From assembly GCA_026393675.1 (NCBI GenBank), contig JAPKZQ010000003.1:1-64000 (forward strand): a stretch of 64,000 nt of DNA, given 5' to 3'. The notes beneath the pieces are model-generated. The model saw only the letters and a program-made list of their open reading frames with translations, did no database searches and was not told the DNA's origin. Positions 1 to 9,220 of the stretch are shown piece by piece. Every line of letters starts with the position of its first letter. The stretch's first letter is position 1. Made by a program: the position numbers and the translations under genes. This DNA comes from Acidobacteriota bacterium (GTDB taxonomy: Bacteria > Acidobacteriota > Vicinamibacteria > Vicinamibacterales > JAKQTR01).

Positions 1-699
1 GTCGTTGCGGCAGACCACGCGGACGCCGTCATTGAGTTCCCGCGCAAGGTAGTCGCCGAGCAGGTCCCGGCCACCATGCGCGGCGAGGTACCTGTCCTGC
101 ATCGCCAGTTTCCTGGCGGGCTGATTCGGAACGGCCGCCGACGCCCACACCTGGCAGTGCGGATGGGGATTGCTGCAGCCCATGGCGGCGCCCTTGTTTT
201 CGAACACCTGAACGTAGTGCACAAACTCAAGGCGACTTGCCCGCTCGACCTCGTCGGCCCAGGCATCGACAACGGCCCGGATGCCATCGGTCGTCATGCG
301 CGCGATCGTGATGTCGTGGCGCGGCGAGAAACACAGCACGCGACAGCGACCGGGTTGGGGCTCGGCGACGAGCAGGCCATCCAGCCCGCCGCAATCGGGT
401 CTCTGGGCCCGATCAGTGACGTCGCTTGTCTCGTGGCCGGCGTCGACCAGCGCCGGGAAGTCGTTGTCGAAAGCGAACGTCGTAGCGTATGACGGGTTCG
501 GTTTGCCGTTCGCCCTGGCGTTACCCGGGCACAGGTAGCAGGCGGGATCGTAGGACGGCGCCTCCTCGTCCTGCGCCGGTTCCACGTGGCCGAGCCACGG
601 GCGGGCGAGACGGTGCGGCGACACGAGCACCCATTCGTCTAGTAGCGGGTTGTACCGCCGGTGCGGCCCCGCCAGCAGCGATTGGTCAGGCGCATCCAT
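1..699 (-). CDS. galT: Galactose-1-phosphate uridylyltransferase, 5' part (runs off the window)
   Basis: Class I GalT exchanges UMP between UDP-glucose and galactose-1-phosphate in the Leloir pathway, in the cytoplasm. The first 233 codons are visible. They include an N-terminal RYNPLLDEWVLVSPHR block, a zinc-ligand-like CYLC pair, and the active-site stretch GCSNPHPHCQVW, whose middle histidine forms the covalent uridylyl intermediate in this family; the HPHCQ form matches the human enzyme. The remaining C-terminal third lies beyond base 1. The ATG at 699 is preceded by TATGCT (708-713) only 8 nt upstream, suggesting a leaderless message divergent from the NamZ-like gene. Confidence 0.93.
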   Translation of the reverse strand, partial: MDAPDQSLLAGPHRRYNPLLDEWVLVSPHRLARPWLGHVEPAQDEEAPSYDPACYLCPGNARANGKPNPSYATTFAFDNDFPALVDAGHETSDVTDRAQRPDCGGLDGLLVAEPQPGRCRVLCFSPRHDITIARMTTDGIRAVVDAWADEVERASRLEFVHYVQVFENKGAAMGCSNPHPHCQVWASAAVPNQPARKLAMQDRYLAAHGGRDLLGDYLARELNDGVRVVCRND

Positions 700-707
700 G
701 GCACACG

Positions 708-734
708 AGCATACACCGGCAGCGCGTCTATAAT
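708..734. promoter_or_regulatory. Divergent overlapping -10 boxes for galT and the NamZ-like gene
   Basis: On the minus strand TATGCT (713-708) lies 8 nt before the galT ATG. On the plus strand TATAAT (729-734) lies 6 nt before the ATG at 741. The two promoters face away from each other within a 41-bp gap. No good -35 is visible for either. Confidence 0.6.
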
Positions 735-740
735 CCCCCC

Positions 741-1904
741 ATGGCTGTCGTCCCTGGACTCACCCGTCTGCTGGCGTCGCGCGACCTCGATGGACATCGG
801 GTTGGCCTGGTCTGCAACCCCGCCTCGGTCGACGCGGACCTGAATCACGCCGCCGATCTGGTCTTCGCGACGCCCGGCGTCACGCTTGGCGCGATCTTCG
901 GGCCGCAACATGGGTTTCGATCCGATCTGCAGGACAACATGATCGAATCCACGCACGCGGCCGACGCCCGGCGCCGGGTGCCGATCTTCTCGCTGTACAG
1001 CGAAACGCGCGAGCCGACCGCCGAAATGCTCAAAGGGCTCGATGCGCTCGTGGTGGACCTTCAGGACATTGGCGCCCGCATCTACACGTTCATCTACACG
1101 ATGGCGAACTGCCTGCGCGCCGCAGCCCGTCACGGCATTCCCGTCATCGTCTGCGATCGCCCGAATCCGATCGGCGGATTGGCGGTTGAGGGACCAGTCC
1201 TCGAGCCAGGGTTCGAGTCGTTCGTCGGGCTGTTTCCCATCCCGATGCGGCACGGCATGACGATCGGTGAACTGGCGCGCCTGTTCAACCAGCAGTACGG
1301 CATTGGCGCGAGCCTGACCGTCGTGACCATGGAGGGCTGGTCGCGGACGATGTTCTACGACGAGACCGGCCTGCCCTGGGTGATGCCGTCTCCAAACATG
1401 CCCACGCTGGACACGGCCGTTGTCTATCCGGGTGCCGTGCTGTTTGAGGGCACACAGCTTTCCGAGGGGCGTGGCACCACAAGGCCATTCGAGTTGCTCG
1501 GCGCCCCCTGGATTGACGCAGAAGCGTTCGCGGCCGACATGAACACCCTCGGCGTGCCCGGAGCGCGTTTCAGGCCCGTCGTGTTCGAACCGACGTTCCA
1601 GAAACACGCGCGCACCGCGTGCGGCGGCTGCCAGACGCACGTCGTCGACAGGCGCCGGTTCCTGCCGGTGTTGACGGGGGTGGCGCTGCTCTCCCGCTTC
1701 TACAAGGCGGATCCGGCCCGGTTCGCCTGGCGCCAGCCTCCGTACGAATACGAACACGAGAAGATGCCGATCGACATCCTGGCGGGGTCAGCAAGCCTGC
1801 GTCAGCAGATCGAGGCCGGCGTCGATCCGTTCACGATCGCGGAGAGCTGGACGGCCGAGGTCGACGCCTTCAATCAGATACGGCACCAGTACCTGCTCTA
1901 CTGA
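741..1904 (+). CDS. DUF1343 / NamZ-type exo-beta-N-acetylmuramidase
   Basis: This 387-residue protein matches the DUF1343 family across its whole length, with the conserved blocks GPQHGFRSDLQDNM, DLQDIGARIYTFIYT, DRPNPIGG, PSPNMPTLDTAVVYPG and EGRGTTRPFE. Characterised members (NamZ, GH171) release MurNAc from the non-reducing end of peptidoglycan fragments, so a role in cell-wall turnover is inferred. No signal peptide is seen with this start. An in-frame extension to 489 exists, but the consensus TATAAT at 729-734 places the transcript start at about 741, so the ATG at 741 is preferred and the mRNA is probably leaderless. Confidence 0.88.
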   Translation: MAVVPGLTRLLASRDLDGHRVGLVCNPASVDADLNHAADLVFATPGVTLGAIFGPQHGFRSDLQDNMIESTHAADARRRVPIFSLYSETREPTAEMLKGLDALVVDLQDIGARIYTFIYTMANCLRAAARHGIPVIVCDRPNPIGGLAVEGPVLEPGFESFVGLFPIPMRHGMTIGELARLFNQQYGIGASLTVVTMEGWSRTMFYDETGLPWVMPSPNMPTLDTAVVYPGAVLFEGTQLSEGRGTTRPFELLGAPWIDAEAFAADMNTLGVPGARFRPVVFEPTFQKHARTACGGCQTHVVDRRRFLPVLTGVALLSRFYKADPARFAWRQPPYEYEHEKMPIDILAGSASLRQQIEAGVDPFTIAESWTAEVDAFNQIRHQYLLY

Positions 1905-2233
1905 TGACGCTCCGCCTCAAACCACTGAGTGCTCTGACCGGTTATCGGCGTCGGACAAATCCCTCCCATTCCGTCATTCCGGCGAACGCCGGAATCCAGT
2001 CGTGTACCTCTCTGGATGCCGGCTTGCCACCCCAACGCGGTTGCCGCGTTGGGGACCCCGGCTTCCGCCGGCATGACGATCTCGATGTGACATCCGTTCT
2101 CGCCCCGGCGTGACGAAATCTTCCTCCATTACCCGACTGAGCCTCTTTCGTCGCGGCTCGGCCGGGTTATGATGACGCTGCCCCCGGCGGACTTCTCCGC
2201 GGTTCCGTAACTCCATTCCCGAGACGAGCGCAC
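1905..2233. other. Intergenic region with one palindromic repeat
   Basis: Apart from the repeat at 1972-2078, the stretch holds a TATGAT (2167-2172) that could be the -10 of the downstream transporter, with a leader of about 55 nt. No gene is seen in it. Confidence 0.5.
1972..2078 (+). repeat. 107-bp palindromic element, CGTCATTCCGG family, copy 1
   Basis: The left end CGTCATTCCGGCG and right end CGCCGGCATGACG are inverted. Internal hairpins are TTCCGGCGAACGCCGGAA and CCCCAACGCGGTTGCCGCGTTGGGG-like arms. A second copy in inverted orientation lies at 15784-15889 with matching length. It resembles the widespread attccggcg..cgccggaat REP/MITE class. Confidence 0.75.
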
Positions 2234-3823
2234 ATGGCACACCCTGTCACGCCCGGCACCGACGCTCCAGTTCAGCCATTTCCCGGATCGTTCTGGACCG
2301 CCAACGTCACGGAACTTTTCGAGCGCGCCGCGTACTACTCGATGGCGAGTTTTGTCGTCATCTACCTCGGCCAGCTCGGCTTCGGGGCGTACTGGCCTTC
2401 GACGCTCAATTCGACGCTGTGGTTCCTGGTCTTCTTCCTGCCGATCCTGTCGGGCACGATCGCGGATCAAATCGGCTTCCGGCGGGCATTGCTGATCGCG
2501 TTCGTGTTGCTGACGATCGGGTACCTCCTGATGGGGTACCCGGTCTGGTTCGGCGGCAGCACGCTCGCTGCGACAATCGGCAAGGAGGTGACCGCTGGTT
2601 CTCGCGATTTCGGGGTGCTGTTCCTCGCGATCCTGCTCATCGGCATCGGCGGCTCGGTGATCAAGCCGTGCATCTCGGGCACGGTGCAGAAGACGGCCGG
2701 CGCACGGGCAACGTTGGGGTTCGCGATCTTCTACATGGTCATCAACATCGGGTCGCTGTTCGGACGCGGCACCGCGTTCGTGGTCCGAAGCGGCTCGAGC
2801 CTTGGCACCATCCTCGAAGTCGTCGCCATCTGCGGACTGGCGGCGTCGGGTATCGTGTTTCTGGTACACCGCACGACAAAGGCCAACCGGACCCAGAAGG
2901 ACATCTGGATCGCGACCGCCGGCTTCACGGCGATGGCCGTGGCCGGGGCGTTCCTGGTCGCAAAGATCTATGGCGGTGCAGCCGCCGAACGGGCGGTGGC
3001 CGGCGCCGCGAACCTGTCGCTGATTTTCGCCGTTGCGGCGATGGCCTCGATCGTCGCCTTCTTCGTTGTGCTCTTTACCTACCAGGAGCCGGTGGCGGCG
3101 ACCGCCCCGGCCAAGCCCAGACGCTCGATTGCGCGGATTCTCATCGACATGGTGCTGGTGCTGAGGAGCGGGCGCTTCACGATGTACTTGATTGTGATGA
3201 CCGGGTTCTACTTCCTCTACAACCAGGTCTACAACGTGCTGCCGTTGTACGTGAAGCGCGTGGTCGAGTCGAACCCCGCCATGGATCTCTACACGGCCGC
3301 CAACCCGTTCATCATCGTCTGCTTCCAGCTGATCATCACCAGCACGTGGGGCAAGATGAAGCCCATCCGCTCGATGGTGGCCGGCACCGTGATCATCAGC
3401 GTGGCGATGCTCATCAACATCGCGCCGATCTATATGGCGGGCGGGCCGCAGGCGCTGGTCGCCAACTGGCTGCCGATCGCCTCAGTATTCACCATTCTGA
3501 CGGTGGCGTTGATCGCGCTCGGCGAGCTGTTCACGTCGCCCCGGATGTACGAGTACATTGGGGCGCTGGCGCCCAAGGGACAGGAGGGGTTGTTCCTGGG
3601 ATATGCCAATCTGCCGCTCGCGTTCGGGGCGATGCTGGGTGGTCCGGTTGGCGCCTACATCTTCAACGACATCATGGCCGCCGGCGCGACGGTCAAGCCC
3701 GACGGCCTGCTCGAGCTCGTGCCCGCCAACAACGCCATGGGCTGGCTCATCCTGATGGGCATCGGCTTTGTGTCGGCCGCCTCGTTGTGGATGTTCAACG
3801 TCTGGCTCGAAAAGCAGAAGTAG
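2234..3823 (+). CDS. POT/PTR2-type proton-dependent peptide transporter
   Basis: An integral membrane protein of 529 residues with 12 or more hydrophobic segments. The N-terminal ELFERAAYYSM is the ExxER-x-YY signature of the proton-coupled oligopeptide transporter branch of the major facilitator superfamily; the glutamates and arginine couple protons in studied members. A second family-like block, GGSVIKPCISGTVQK, follows near residue 140. Uptake of di- or tripeptides with protons is the likely role, although substrate cannot be read from sequence. The gene stands alone, 2 bp from the 3' end of the convergent DUF362 gene. Confidence 0.85.
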   Translation: MAHPVTPGTDAPVQPFPGSFWTANVTELFERAAYYSMASFVVIYLGQLGFGAYWPSTLNSTLWFLVFFLPILSGTIADQIGFRRALLIAFVLLTIGYLLMGYPVWFGGSTLAATIGKEVTAGSRDFGVLFLAILLIGIGGSVIKPCISGTVQKTAGARATLGFAIFYMVINIGSLFGRGTAFVVRSGSSLGTILEVVAICGLAASGIVFLVHRTTKANRTQKDIWIATAGFTAMAVAGAFLVAKIYGGAAAERAVAGAANLSLIFAVAAMASIVAFFVVLFTYQEPVAATAPAKPRRSIARILIDMVLVLRSGRFTMYLIVMTGFYFLYNQVYNVLPLYVKRVVESNPAMDLYTAANPFIIVCFQLIITSTWGKMKPIRSMVAGTVIISVAMLINIAPIYMAGGPQALVANWLPIASVFTILTVALIALGELFTSPRMYEYIGALAPKGQEGLFLGYANLPLAFGAMLGGPVGAYIFNDIMAAGATVKPDGLLELVPANNAMGWLILMGIGFVSAASLWMFNVWLEKQK

Positions 3824-3825
3824 GG

Positions 3826-5106
3826 TTACGAGCGCGTGACAACCTTGCGCTTCTTATTGGCGAACTCGGGCGCTTCCATCACGCAGGTTCCGAGCACTTT
3901 GAATGATCTGGCGAAGGCGCGTGCACCGAGCCGCGAAATCTCGGCCGGGGCCGCGCCAACGTCGGGATAGCCGTCGGCATCGGCTTTCGTGCTGGCGGTT
4001 TCCCAATTCTGGAACAGCCGCCCCCAGTCACTCGACAGGACGTCCTTCATCATCCGGTCCGCGTTCATCGGGTACCAGAAGCTGTCGTGGTACATGACGC
4101 TGGCGATGTAGGCCCACGGCGCGAGCACGGTCTTGAGGCTCCACTCGATCGGCTTCTTGAGCGGGCCCCAGTAGATCCTGTGCTGCATCCGGGACGCGAA
4201 CGTCATCTTCTTGAACGGCCCCACAAAGTGCCAGTTTTCGGCGGCCGCCGACTGGTCGCCGACGATCTCGATGTCGCGTGGATCTCCACATCCCAGCCCG
4301 GCCTCGTGTGCCAGGCGGATGAACTTGATCGACATCGGGTCCATGCCCATAAGCCGAGCCGCGACCGCGTCAATGGCCACCTGATCCGCGCTCGCCAGGA
4401 TCACGTTTTTCACCTGCGGCGTCATGCAGCGTGGCCCCGGGCCGTCGCCCGCGAACGTGCCGTCCATCACGGCGAAGACGCCGCGGTGAATCTTCTTCTG
4501 GATCATCAGCAGGTCCACGAGCGTTTCGTGGATGACCGGGTGGGTCCAGTGACGCCGCTCGTTCAGCAGTCCGCCAAACGCGTTCTTCATCGCACCGGTC
4601 GTCGTTGTGAAGATATGCGTCTTCACGGTCGGCAGATGGATGATGTTCTCGCCGATGAATCGCCGCGGGATCATGAATCCCTGCGGGTAGACCTCATTGA
4701 GGCAGAGAAACTTCTTCGTCAAATCGCCGACGGCGTCCTTGATCCCGATCCACTCTTCGTCCTCGTAGAGGTGGATGTTCCTCAGTCCGTGCGCGTCGAC
4801 GACATTGACCTGCTTGTTCTCACGCTCGCCGAGGTGCGCGTCGATGACGACGGTGCGGTTGTGGCACGCGTGCACCAGCGCCGGATCGTAGCCGTCAGCC
4901 TTGAGCGCGCGGATGACGCCATCCAGTTGCCACGGCACCGTTGAGCTGCCTGGAAAGAAGAAGTGCCACGAGATATTGACCTTGAGCGCGGTGTCCGCAT
5001 CCTTGGCGACGACGTCCTGGTAGCGGGCCAGGTTCATCAGCTCGTGGTAGTCCCTCAGGACAGTCCCGGGGCGCGTACGCAGAATGGCTACAGTCGCTTT
5101 GGCCAT
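3826..5106 (-). CDS. DUF362 domain protein
   Basis: A 426-residue protein of the DUF362 family, with typical blocks HLPTVKTHIFTTTTGAMKNAFGG, VMDGTFAGDGPGPR and ASADQVAIDAVAARLMG. Members are often iron-sulfur associated, but no CxxCxxC ferredoxin cluster is visible here, so the function is unknown. The start is the ATG at 5106, which has TACAAT (5116-5121) 9 nt upstream and no Shine-Dalgarno site. The stop lies 2 bp from that of the convergent transporter. Confidence 0.82.
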   Translation of the reverse strand: MAKATVAILRTRPGTVLRDYHELMNLARYQDVVAKDADTALKVNISWHFFFPGSSTVPWQLDGVIRALKADGYDPALVHACHNRTVVIDAHLGERENKQVNVVDAHGLRNIHLYEDEEWIGIKDAVGDLTKKFLCLNEVYPQGFMIPRRFIGENIIHLPTVKTHIFTTTTGAMKNAFGGLLNERRHWTHPVIHETLVDLLMIQKKIHRGVFAVMDGTFAGDGPGPRCMTPQVKNVILASADQVAIDAVAARLMGMDPMSIKFIRLAHEAGLGCGDPRDIEIVGDQSAAAENWHFVGPFKKMTFASRMQHRIYWGPLKKPIEWSLKTVLAPWAYIASVMYHDSFWYPMNADRMMKDVLSSDWGRLFQNWETASTKADADGYPDVGAAPAEISRLGARAFARSFKVLGTCVMEAPEFANKKRKVVTRS

Positions 5107-5115
5107 GGAAACTCT

Positions 5116-5121
5116 ATTGTA
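5116..5121 (-). promoter_or_regulatory. -10 box TACAAT of the DUF362 gene
   Basis: TACAAT lies 9 nt before the ATG at 5106, giving a leader of about 0-2 nt. No ribosome-binding site fits in the remaining space. Confidence 0.5.
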
Positions 5122-5138
5122 GTCGACCGGGCGGCGCG

Positions 5139-6164
5139 TCAGGAAATGGCATCGTCTGACACGCGAACGAGCAACTTGCCGGTGTTCGCGCCGTCGAAGA
5201 GCCGATTGATTGCGATCGGGGCGTGTTCGAGGCCGTCGACGATGTCAGTGCGATAGCGCAGCAGGCCCTTGGACATCCACGTTCCAAGCGCAGCGAACGC
5301 CTCCGGGAATCGGGTCGCGTAGTCGAGGATGATGAAGCCCTCGATCCGCGCCCGCTTGATGAGCACGTTACCGAAAAAGCGGGGCCCTGGCGGCGGCACG
5401 GGTTCGTTGTACTGGGAGATGAGACCGCAGAGCGCAATACGCGCGCGCTCATTGATGAGTGCCAGCACCGCGTCGAGAATCTCGCCTCCGACATTCTCGA
5501 AGTACACATCGATCCCGTTCGGACAGTGCTGCCGCAACCGCCGGAGGACGGATTCGCGTTTGTAGTTGATCGCGGCATCGAAGTGGAGTTCGCCGGTCAA
5601 CCACTGGCACTTGTCATCACTGCCAGCGATGCCCACAACGCGGCAGCCGAGAATCTTGCCGATCTGACCGACAAGTGAGCCCACCGCGCCGGCGGCACCA
5701 GACACGACAATCGTCTCACCCTCCTTCGGCCGGCCGATATCGAGCAGGCCGAAGTACGCCGTCGCCCCGATGTAGCTGAAGACGGCCGGGTAAGCGTCGA
5801 GTGGAATGCCGGGCTGAGGCTCGAACCGCGTGACCGCGGCTCCGTCGACCACGCTGTACGCCTGCCAGCCGAGCATGCCCTGCACGTAGTCGCCAGGCCT
5901 GAGCGCCGCGTGACGTGACGCCTCCACGATGCCGAGGCCAAAGCCGCGCATGACGCTGCCGAGCGGAATCGGCGGCAGATAGGTCGCGGTGGCATTGGCC
6001 CAGCCGCGATTGGTCGGATCCAGCGACAGGTACACGACGCGCACGAGCACCTGGCCGTCGGCCGGATCCGGAACCGGCTCTTCGGCCCACTGAAAGTCCT
6101 CTGGTTTGAATGTCCCTTGCGGCCGGGCCGCCAGTTTCCACGCGCGATTGATCAGCGTCGCCAT
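5139..6164 (-). CDS. NADP-dependent oxidoreductase, prostaglandin reductase/CurA type
   Basis: A zinc-independent medium-chain dehydrogenase of 341 residues. A GroES-like N-terminal domain is followed by a Rossmann domain with the nucleotide motif VSGAAGAVGSLVGQIGK (about residues 155-170). The conserved FENVGGEILDAVL and GLISQYNE blocks place it with the leukotriene B4 dehydrogenase / YncB (CurA) branch, which reduces alpha,beta-unsaturated carbonyls with NADPH. The physiological substrate is not predictable. GAGGAG sits 5-6 nt before the ATG, so this gene uses a standard ribosome site. The first repeat of the seven-copy family begins 8 bp upstream. Confidence 0.88.
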   Translation of the reverse strand: MATLINRAWKLAARPQGTFKPEDFQWAEEPVPDPADGQVLVRVVYLSLDPTNRGWANATATYLPPIPLGSVMRGFGLGIVEASRHAALRPGDYVQGMLGWQAYSVVDGAAVTRFEPQPGIPLDAYPAVFSYIGATAYFGLLDIGRPKEGETIVVSGAAGAVGSLVGQIGKILGCRVVGIAGSDDKCQWLTGELHFDAAINYKRESVLRRLRQHCPNGIDVYFENVGGEILDAVLALINERARIALCGLISQYNEPVPPPGPRFFGNVLIKRARIEGFIILDYATRFPEAFAALGTWMSKGLLRYRTDIVDGLEHAPIAINRLFDGANTGKLLVRVSDDAIS

Positions 6165-6171
6165 GCCGCTC

Positions 6172-6295
6172 CTCTGTCCTTCGATTCATGATCTCGACGA
6201 TGAATGCATTCACTCAGGACATAGTGCTGAGCGAGCACTTTCGCCGGGTGGCCTTCCAAGAATATGCAGCCGTCATTGCGAGTCGAAGCACTATG
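6172..6295 (+). repeat. Seven-copy hairpin element, copy a
   Basis: Left end GTCCTTCGATTC from 6176; internal AGGAC-ATA-GTGCT; right end GCGAGTCGAAGCAC-TAT. The first stem-loop is degenerate here (loop ACGA), so this is the most decayed copy. The right flanking triplet TAT matches the reverse complement of internal ATA; the left triplet TCT does not. The TAG stop of the MFS gene (6291-6293) overlaps the right end. Confidence 0.85.
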
Positions 6296-7637
6296 CCTTG
6301 ATCGTCTCGAGGCCGTGGGCCTTCGGACCCTTTTCGCTGCGCCACAACAACCACGCGAAGAAGAGGCCGAAGAAACCAAGACACGAGAAGATCCACATGC
6401 CGAGGTGGTAGCCGCCAGGGTTCGAGGCGCTCGCGCCCGCGTAATCGTTGGCCCACCCGATAGTCAGGTTGAATCCCGCGAGGCCGATGTTCTGGATGAG
6501 CGTCATCAACCCGTACGCCGTGCCGAGCTTGTTCTCCTCGACGACGTAGGCAACCGACGGCCACATGATCGCGGGGATGAGCGAGAAGGCAATGCCCATC
6601 ACGGCCATCGGCACGTAGAGCGGGATCGACGAGTAAGCCATCACGAGGTAGACCGGGATGAGCAACAGCGACCCGAACATCATGAACAATGATCGTTTGC
6701 CGATCTTGTCCACCATCAGGCCGAACAGCGGCGTGCAGATCATGGCGAACAGCGTGAGCATGCTCGACAGGAACCCGCCCGTCTCGCGCGAGACGCCGTG
6801 CGACGCCATGAAGAACTTCACCGCGAAGGTCTGGAACGGGAAGATGCCGGAATAGAAGGTCACGCATAGGGCGACGATGCACCAGTAGGACCAGGTAAAG
6901 CGGAAGATGTCGCTGAACACGACCTTGTCGGTGGAGCCGGCCGCGCCGAGCGCGTACTTCCGGTCCGCATTGATCTCGAGCAGCCAGTAGAAGATGGCGC
7001 CAGTCACGCAGAAGGTGCCGAACGCGACGCTTATCAGCAGCGGCTTGCGCCAGTCGTCAAACGCCCAACTCGCCCAGGATGGGGAGTTGAGGGCCGCAAA
7101 CGAACCGAGTCGCGCAATCGTCAGGTTGATGCCGAAGGCGAAGCTCAGCTCCTTGCCCTTGAACCACTTCGCGATGGCCGTCGTCACGGCGACGATGAGC
7201 GATTCGGCGCCGAGGCCGAAAATGAGACGGCCCGCGGCCATGACCGCCAGGGTGCGCGAATCGGCCGCCAGGCCGAAGGGGCCTCCCAGTGTCGCCGCGA
7301 GCGACTGCAGCGCGCCGGTGTCGGCCATAGCCGTTGTGGCAGCCCCGATAAGGCAGAGCGTGCCAAACGCCAGCGTCGCCTTGCGGGTGCCGACACGGTC
7401 GATGATGAAACCGCCGATGAGCACCATGAACACGTTCGGGATGCTGTAGATCGCCTGCAGCAGGCCGATGTTCGCATCGGAGAAGCCCAATTTGGCCGTG
7501 AGGACATCGGCCATCGGGCTGATGCAGTCGTAGACGTAGTAGTTGCCGAACATCGCGAGGCTGATGAAGACGAGCACCAGCCAGCGATAGGCGCGCGGCG
7601 GCTGCGGGCGCGCGGACGTTACGGACCGATCAGTCAT
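6291..7637 (-). CDS. MFS transporter
   Basis: A 448-residue major facilitator protein with about 12 membrane segments, an N-terminal SPMADVLTAKLGFSDANIGLLQAIYSIPNVFMVLIGG block and a typical loop 2-3 GGFIIDRVGTRKA. It follows the fumarase stop by 17 bp on the same strand, so co-transcription is likely and a C4-dicarboxylate or related organic acid is a reasonable but unproven substrate. The ATG at 7637 is chosen; upstream in-frame sequence is only the antisense shadow of fumarase. Its stop codon lies inside repeat copy a. Confidence 0.85.
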   Translation of the reverse strand: MTDRSVTSARPQPPRAYRWLVLVFISLAMFGNYYVYDCISPMADVLTAKLGFSDANIGLLQAIYSIPNVFMVLIGGFIIDRVGTRKATLAFGTLCLIGAATTAMADTGALQSLAATLGGPFGLAADSRTLAVMAAGRLIFGLGAESLIVAVTTAIAKWFKGKELSFAFGINLTIARLGSFAALNSPSWASWAFDDWRKPLLISVAFGTFCVTGAIFYWLLEINADRKYALGAAGSTDKVVFSDIFRFTWSYWCIVALCVTFYSGIFPFQTFAVKFFMASHGVSRETGGFLSSMLTLFAMICTPLFGLMVDKIGKRSLFMMFGSLLLIPVYLVMAYSSIPLYVPMAVMGIAFSLIPAIMWPSVAYVVEENKLGTAYGLMTLIQNIGLAGFNLTIGWANDYAGASASNPGGYHLGMWIFSCLGFFGLFFAWLLWRSEKGPKAHGLETIKA

Positions 7638-7654
7638 CAAGAGCCTCGCTCCAC

Positions 7655-9175
7655 CTAATTCTTCAGCGCCGCCAACTCCTTCGCCGACTCGGCTTCGATG
7701 TCCTTGTGCAGACTGTTCCCGTGCGCATCCATCGTCACGATCACCGGGAAGTCCTTGACGTGCAGGTGCCACATCGCTTCGGGCACACCGAACTCGAAGA
7801 GCGACACGCCATCGACGCGCTCGATGCACCGGGCGTAGAACTGCGCCGCGCCGCCAATCGCGCTCAAGTAGACCGCGCCGCACTCCTTCAGGGCGTCGAG
7901 CGTCTTTGCGCCCATGCCGCCCTTGCCAATGACGGCGCGCACGCCGAACTTGCGAATGACGTCGGCCTGGTACGGCTCCTCGCGAATGCTGGTGGTCGGC
8001 CCGGCGGCGTTCATCTTCCACATATCGCCGTCTTTCACCGCCACTGGTCCGCAGTGGTAAATCACCCCGCCGTTCAGATCCACCGGCGGGTTGTTCTTCG
8101 CCAGGTATGCGTGCACCGAGTCGCGGCCCGTGAACATGCGGCCGTTGAGCAGCAGGACGTCGCCGACCTTGAGCGAGCGGACCTGCGCCTCGGTGAGCGG
8201 CGCGGTCAGCACGACCTCGCGCCCCGTCCGCTTGAACCCGGCCTGATCCGCCATCGGCGCGATCGGGCTCGACGGATCGCGATACTGCCACCGCTTGATC
8301 GCGCCGGTGGTCGCGTCCATCACCACGCCGAGCCGGCGGAACGCCCAACAGTCGTACGCGATCGACACGAAGAAGCAGGCCGGCAGACGATTGAGCGCCG
8401 CGATCTTGCAGCCGATGAGCGTCGTCTTGCCGCCGAACCCCATCGTGCCAACGCCGAGCCGGTTGACCGTGCCCATGATGTTGGCTTCGAGCTCCGCGAG
8501 TTGCGGATCCGGGTTCACATCGTCGAGCGTCCGGAACAGCTGCGCCTTCGCCTCCGCGTAGCTGCTGGTGCGATCGCCGCCAATACACACGCCGACGGCC
8601 CCAGGCGCGCACCCCTTGCCCTGTGCCTGCCACACGGCGTGGAGGATGCACTTGCGGACGCCCTCGAGATTCCGGTCCGCGCGCCCGAGATTCGCCAACT
8701 CGACCGGCACCGCATACTGGGCGTTGCAGTTCTCGCAACCGCCACCCTTGAGCAGCAGCTTGACCTCAATCTCGTTGGCCGACGCCCACTGATTGAAGTG
8801 GATGACGGGCGTGCCGGGGCCGAGGTTGTTGCCGGAATTCTTGCCAGTGATTGAATCGACCGAGTTCGGACGCAGTTTCCCGCGCCTGGTGGCCTCGACA
8901 ATCGCCCTTCGAACTTCCTCGGCCATCCACAACTGGTCCGCCTCTCGCGGCACGTGGATCTCGAAGGTCGGCATGCCGGTGTCCTGGCAGATCGCGCCTT
9001 CGACGTCGGCAGCCTGATCGATATTGACGTTGATGATGCACAGGGCCTGGCCGGCACGCGTGTCGGCGGGTTCCAGATCGGTTGCGGCTTTCATGGCCGC
9101 GCGAACGTCGGGAGGCAGTTCAGACGACGTTTTGACGATGAGTTCAAGCATGCTCGAAAAGAATTCTGCTAACAT
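7655..9175 (-). CDS. Class I (iron-sulfur) fumarate hydratase
   Basis: A single chain of 506 residues fusing the alpha and beta parts of class I hydro-lyases. The alpha part has ICQDTGMPTFEIHVP, the GGGCEN block, and GVCIGGDR plus TTLIGCKIAAL; the cysteines in CQDTG, GVCIGG and LIGCK are the expected [4Fe-4S] ligands. The beta part has VGDVLLLNGRMFTGRDSVHAYL and AAGPTTSIREEPYQADVIRKFGVRAVIGKGG. It interconverts fumarate and malate in the TCA cycle; L-tartrate dehydratase is the main alternative. TATACT (9184-9189) lies 8 nt before the ATG at 9175, supporting this start over the internal ATG at 9151. Confidence 0.9.
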   Translation of the reverse strand: MLAEFFSSMLELIVKTSSELPPDVRAAMKAATDLEPADTRAGQALCIINVNIDQAADVEGAICQDTGMPTFEIHVPREADQLWMAEEVRRAIVEATRRGKLRPNSVDSITGKNSGNNLGPGTPVIHFNQWASANEIEVKLLLKGGGCENCNAQYAVPVELANLGRADRNLEGVRKCILHAVWQAQGKGCAPGAVGVCIGGDRTSSYAEAKAQLFRTLDDVNPDPQLAELEANIMGTVNRLGVGTMGFGGKTTLIGCKIAALNRLPACFFVSIAYDCWAFRRLGVVMDATTGAIKRWQYRDPSSPIAPMADQAGFKRTGREVVLTAPLTEAQVRSLKVGDVLLLNGRMFTGRDSVHAYLAKNNPPVDLNGGVIYHCGPVAVKDGDMWKMNAAGPTTSIREEPYQADVIRKFGVRAVIGKGGMGAKTLDALKECGAVYLSAIGGAAQFYARCIERVDGVSLFEFGVPEAMWHLHVKDFPVIVTMDAHGNSLHKDIEAESAKELAALKN

Positions 9176-9183
9176 GACGCCAG

Positions 9184-9189
9184 AGTATA
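9184..9189 (-). promoter_or_regulatory. -10 box TATACT of the fumarase-MFS operon
   Basis: TATACT lies 8 nt from the ATG at 9175, so the transcript would begin at or within 2 nt of the start codon. The divergent methyltransferase gene has its own TATGAT at 9201-9206. Confidence 0.6.
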
Positions 9190-9220
9190 TACCGATTCCA
9201 TATGATGGATTAACCCGTTC

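Noticed and set aside
2419-3906. 495-codon frame overlapping the POT transporter in another plus frame
   Set aside because: The transporter frame has membrane segments and the ExxER motif; this frame has neither.
7638-8738. N-terminal extension of the MFS frame up to 8738
   Set aside because: The extension lies entirely within fumarase in another frame; the MFS fold starts at the ATG at 7637.
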